Source: Amoebidium appalachense
Taxonomy: Eukaryota > Ichthyosporea
Reading direction: 5' to 3'
Length of the DNA stretch: 64,000 nt
Assembly: GCA_963693365.1 (NCBI GenBank)
Contig: CAVNZM010000012.1
Span: 496,001-560,000 of the forward strand
The translations under genes and the position numbers were made by a program. This document shows positions 61,807 through 64,000 of the stretch, one piece after another (position 1 is the first letter of the stretch; each line of letters opens with the position of its first letter). Below the pieces are notes generated by a model. That model worked only from the letters and a program-made list of their open reading frames with translations, did not search any database and was not told where the DNA came from.

Positions 61807-62140
61807 CATAAACCGGAAATAGAGTAAATCAAATAAGAATAAGTCACGGTACGATATAGACATTAAGGGAGACTAAAAAGTGGGCTGAGCAAACTGAACA
61901 CAGAATGTATGAAGAATGGAGCAATCAACGGAACACAACAGAAAAACCTAGAAGCAACTCATGGCCCTGTGGTTGCATCTGTATGTGTGTTGGGTCGTGT
62001 ATGCATGAGTTGGCTCTCTCTCTCTCTCTGTACCCCTCCTCCCAATCTCTCCCTCCTCCTCCCCCGTTCCCCTCCCCTATACAGCGAGACGTGTGTGTGT
62101 ATGTGTGCGTGTGTGTGTGTGTGTGTGTGCCGCCCTCGTG

Positions 62141-62206
<66 letters not shown>

Positions 62207-62964
62207 CGCGCGCACATGTGTGCGTACGTGTATGCATGTGTGTGTGTTCATGTGTGTGTGTGCATGCATGTATATTGTTTTGGTTGTTTAGCCTGAGGGC
62301 TAAACTATGATGCCGCGCTGTGTGCGCGTTTCAAGCGTGGGAGGTCTCTCGGTATTGTGTTGCGCCATTGATTACACAGCACTAAGAAACACGAAACCTT
62401 GCACACACTGCACACCATCAACCATACTGCCCCAGAACATCCGGTGTGTGCGTGTGCGTGCGAGTGTGCGCACGCGCGTGTGTGTGCATTTAGGGGGGGG
62501 GGGGGGGGGGATGTATGCGTTAGAGGGTTGGAAATATGGGGGGGGGGGGGGGGGGGGTCAAGCTGTGCAGTGCGACACACATGTATACATGAGAGACCAT
62601 AAAAAAAAATATATAAAAAAAAAAAAAGGAAGAAGAAAAAATATGCACATGCAAAAAGTCCGTGAGGGCAGAAGGAAAGTACACAGTCACACCCAACGTC
62701 TCAGGGGTGGTAACCTGATTCCAGAAACAAGGTGGGGGGGGGGGGGGGGGGGGGGGGAGTAGGCTGGTAAGATAGGCATTTACATGTATATTTGTCCGTG
62801 TATGTTTGCACTCTAAAGCCAGCAAGCAAGAGAACAACAACAGGATGGGAGAGGAAGAACGTGTGTGGATCTGGGATGCATAGTTGTATTGTCTGTCTCA
62901 TGTGCGTGTGTGTGTGTGAGTGTGAGTGTGTGTGTGTGAGTGTGTGAGTGTGTGTGAGTGAGTG

Positions 62965-62998
<34 letters not shown>

Positions 62999-63308
62999 GC
63001 TGCGTGTACACTTGCACAGAAAACTATGGCGGAGGGGGAAGAGGAGGCAGGGGACGAAAAAGGTTGGTGCAAGGAGCAAGGTTGAGAAGTGCAAAACGGA
63101 CGGCATGGGTTACACAGGGAGAGTAGCTCTGGAAGTTGGCAAGAAAGGCAAGCAAAAGAGAGAGGGAGAGAGGGCGAAACAGGGTGTGCACGTGCATGGG
63201 AGCGAGGGGCACATGCATACAGCCACAGTGGGGAGTGTATCTGTGTGTGTGTGTGTGTGCAGACACATAGTTGAACGCACACACGTGCACGATGCAGTGG
63301 GCACGTAC
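57581..63308. other. Gene-poor interval between the zinc-finger gene and RPB10
   Basis: 57581-59100 is unique sequence with no exon recognised. 59130-59400 holds G and C runs. 60060-60330 and 62090-62300 are GT-rich, 61705-61805 is (CA)n, 62485-62760 holds G runs and 62890-63000 is GT-rich. The last coding exon of RPB10 should be somewhere below 63309, but I could not place it. A possible 5' exon with a GTAAGT donor at 60032 is too short to support. Confidence 0.5.
61705..61805 (+). repeat. (CA)n array
   Basis: About 100 bp of uninterrupted CA dinucleotide. Confidence 0.95.
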
Positions 63309-63403
63309 TGTTGTAGTTGAGAAGCTTCTCGATCAAATCCACGTGGGTCAACAACATGCGCCGACAGCAGTAGCGGTTCAAGTTGAGGGCATCCAGCGCG
63401 TCG
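63309..63403 (-). CDS. POLR2L: RNA polymerase subunit RPB10 (POLR2L), one exon, partial
   Basis: The minus-strand exon encodes [20 protein letters not shown] followed by [11 protein letters not shown], matching the highly conserved C-terminal part of RPB10/ABC10-beta, the small zinc-binding subunit shared by RNA polymerases I, II and III. The RYCCRRM stretch holds the second cysteine pair of the zinc site. The acceptor is a CACACAG at the end of a (CA)n array and the donor is GTACGT. The N-terminal exons (with the first zinc pair) must be at or beyond the window edge, and the last few codons lie in a downstream exon I could not identify. Confidence 0.93.
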
Positions 63404-63464
<61 letters not shown>

Positions 63465-64000
63465 GGGGGGAGGGGGGAAGGGGAGGGGTTGGGGAGCGTT
63501 AGAATGTATTTATAGAGTACGAAGTACACATTTAAACGGAAAACACGGTGCAGAGAGGGGGGGAGGGAGGGAAAAGAGAGGGGGGGGGGGGGGGAGAGGA
63601 GGAGAGGAGGGCACGTGTTATAAGGCAAGAAAGGGGAACATGGCTGGAAAGGAATGAAGGGGAAAAGGTTAGTGTGTGCCTGAGATTCTGATAAGTGTGT
63701 TTGTGTGTGGAGGGGGGGAGGGGGGGAGGGGGGAGGGAAGGGGCAGCGGGGGACGGTTGCGCAAGTACACGTGCACAAGAATGTGCACATACAAGTGTGT
63801 GTGTATGTCGATGAAATTTTATTCGAACCATTCGCAGTGTTTTCACGTGTGCAGACTTTTTAGCACAGCCGTGGGCGTGCACTTTTCCAAACCAGCAGAA
63901 CATCAATAGCTTACGTTAAGAGCCAAGAAGCTGTGGATTTAAAACACAACACTTGCATACCCTGGCAAACTGCAAGTGTAATCTTATTTATCGAGACAAC
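63404..64000 (-). other. Intron and upstream sequence of RPB10
   Basis: Contains a long (CA)n on the gene's strand, C-rich tracts and one poly-C-tailed repeat copy (63496-63555). I found no exon matching the RPB10 N-terminus, so it is expected past 64000. Confidence 0.5.
63496..63555 (-). mobile_element. Poly-C-tailed repeat, copy 10 (RPB10 intron, sense)
   Basis: Diverged 3' end on the minus strand: CTCTGCACCGTGTTTTCCGT, TACTTCGTACTCTATAAATA, ACATTCTAACG, then a C-rich tail. Confidence 0.55.

Overview
This is a eukaryotic nuclear window made of intron-rich genes whose introns are packed with homopolymer runs (C or G, up to about 60), (CA/TG)n, (CT/GA)n and (GGGT)n arrays. All introns I could place are GT-AG, and acceptors are often the end of a (CA)n array (cacacag). 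Most long open frames are translations of these repeats (poly-His/Thr, Cys/Val, Gly, Pro, Arg/Glu) and are not genes. I rebuilt the genes by joining exons in phase and by recalling protein families. The gene set is a vault PARP with vWA and vault-binding regions, a scaffold with six Tyr-x-Asn motifs, a WT1/EGR-type zinc-finger protein with a Groucho-type motif, NUP58, PDRG1 and RPB10. This suggests an opisthokont, perhaps a unicellular holozoan, but I cannot name the species.

Layout. 465-19053 (+): the 3' part of a PARP4-like gene, with 23 exons visible. 19054-25392: gene-poor, with large GA and CT arrays. 25393-31480 (+): a 10-exon gene for an unfamiliar protein with repeated YxN motifs. 32864-36142 (-): PDRG1-like, 5 exons, convergent with the previous gene. 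36541-48033 (+): NUP58-like, 18 exons, divergent from PDRG1 across about 400 bp. 50866-53973 (+): a 6-exon CRAL-TRIO/Sec14 protein. 56825-57580 (+): an intronless three-finger C2H2 factor. 63309-63403 (-): one exon of RPB10, whose 5' part lies beyond the window.

Cross-cutting observations. (1) A dispersed repeat family with a fixed 3' end (..CATTCAAA then poly-C) and variable 5' ends occurs 11 times; 9 of the 10 clearly intronic copies are in the sense orientation, and some supply the C-tract directly before a 3' splice site. (2) Three otherwise sound coding exons carry a one-base frame change at a run of 7-8 C or G, most simply explained as homopolymer length errors or polymorphisms. (3) Inside the PARP4 gene an exon pair with its introns is tandemly duplicated, and one exon copy has diverged far more than the introns around it, with a shifted acceptor. 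(4) The PARP4 linker carries FG dipeptides like those of the nucleoporin encoded in the same window.

The genes do not form a pathway. Two are linked to the nuclear pore or vault, one to RNA polymerase, one is a prefoldin-like small protein, one a lipid-transfer protein, and two look like signalling or transcription regulators.
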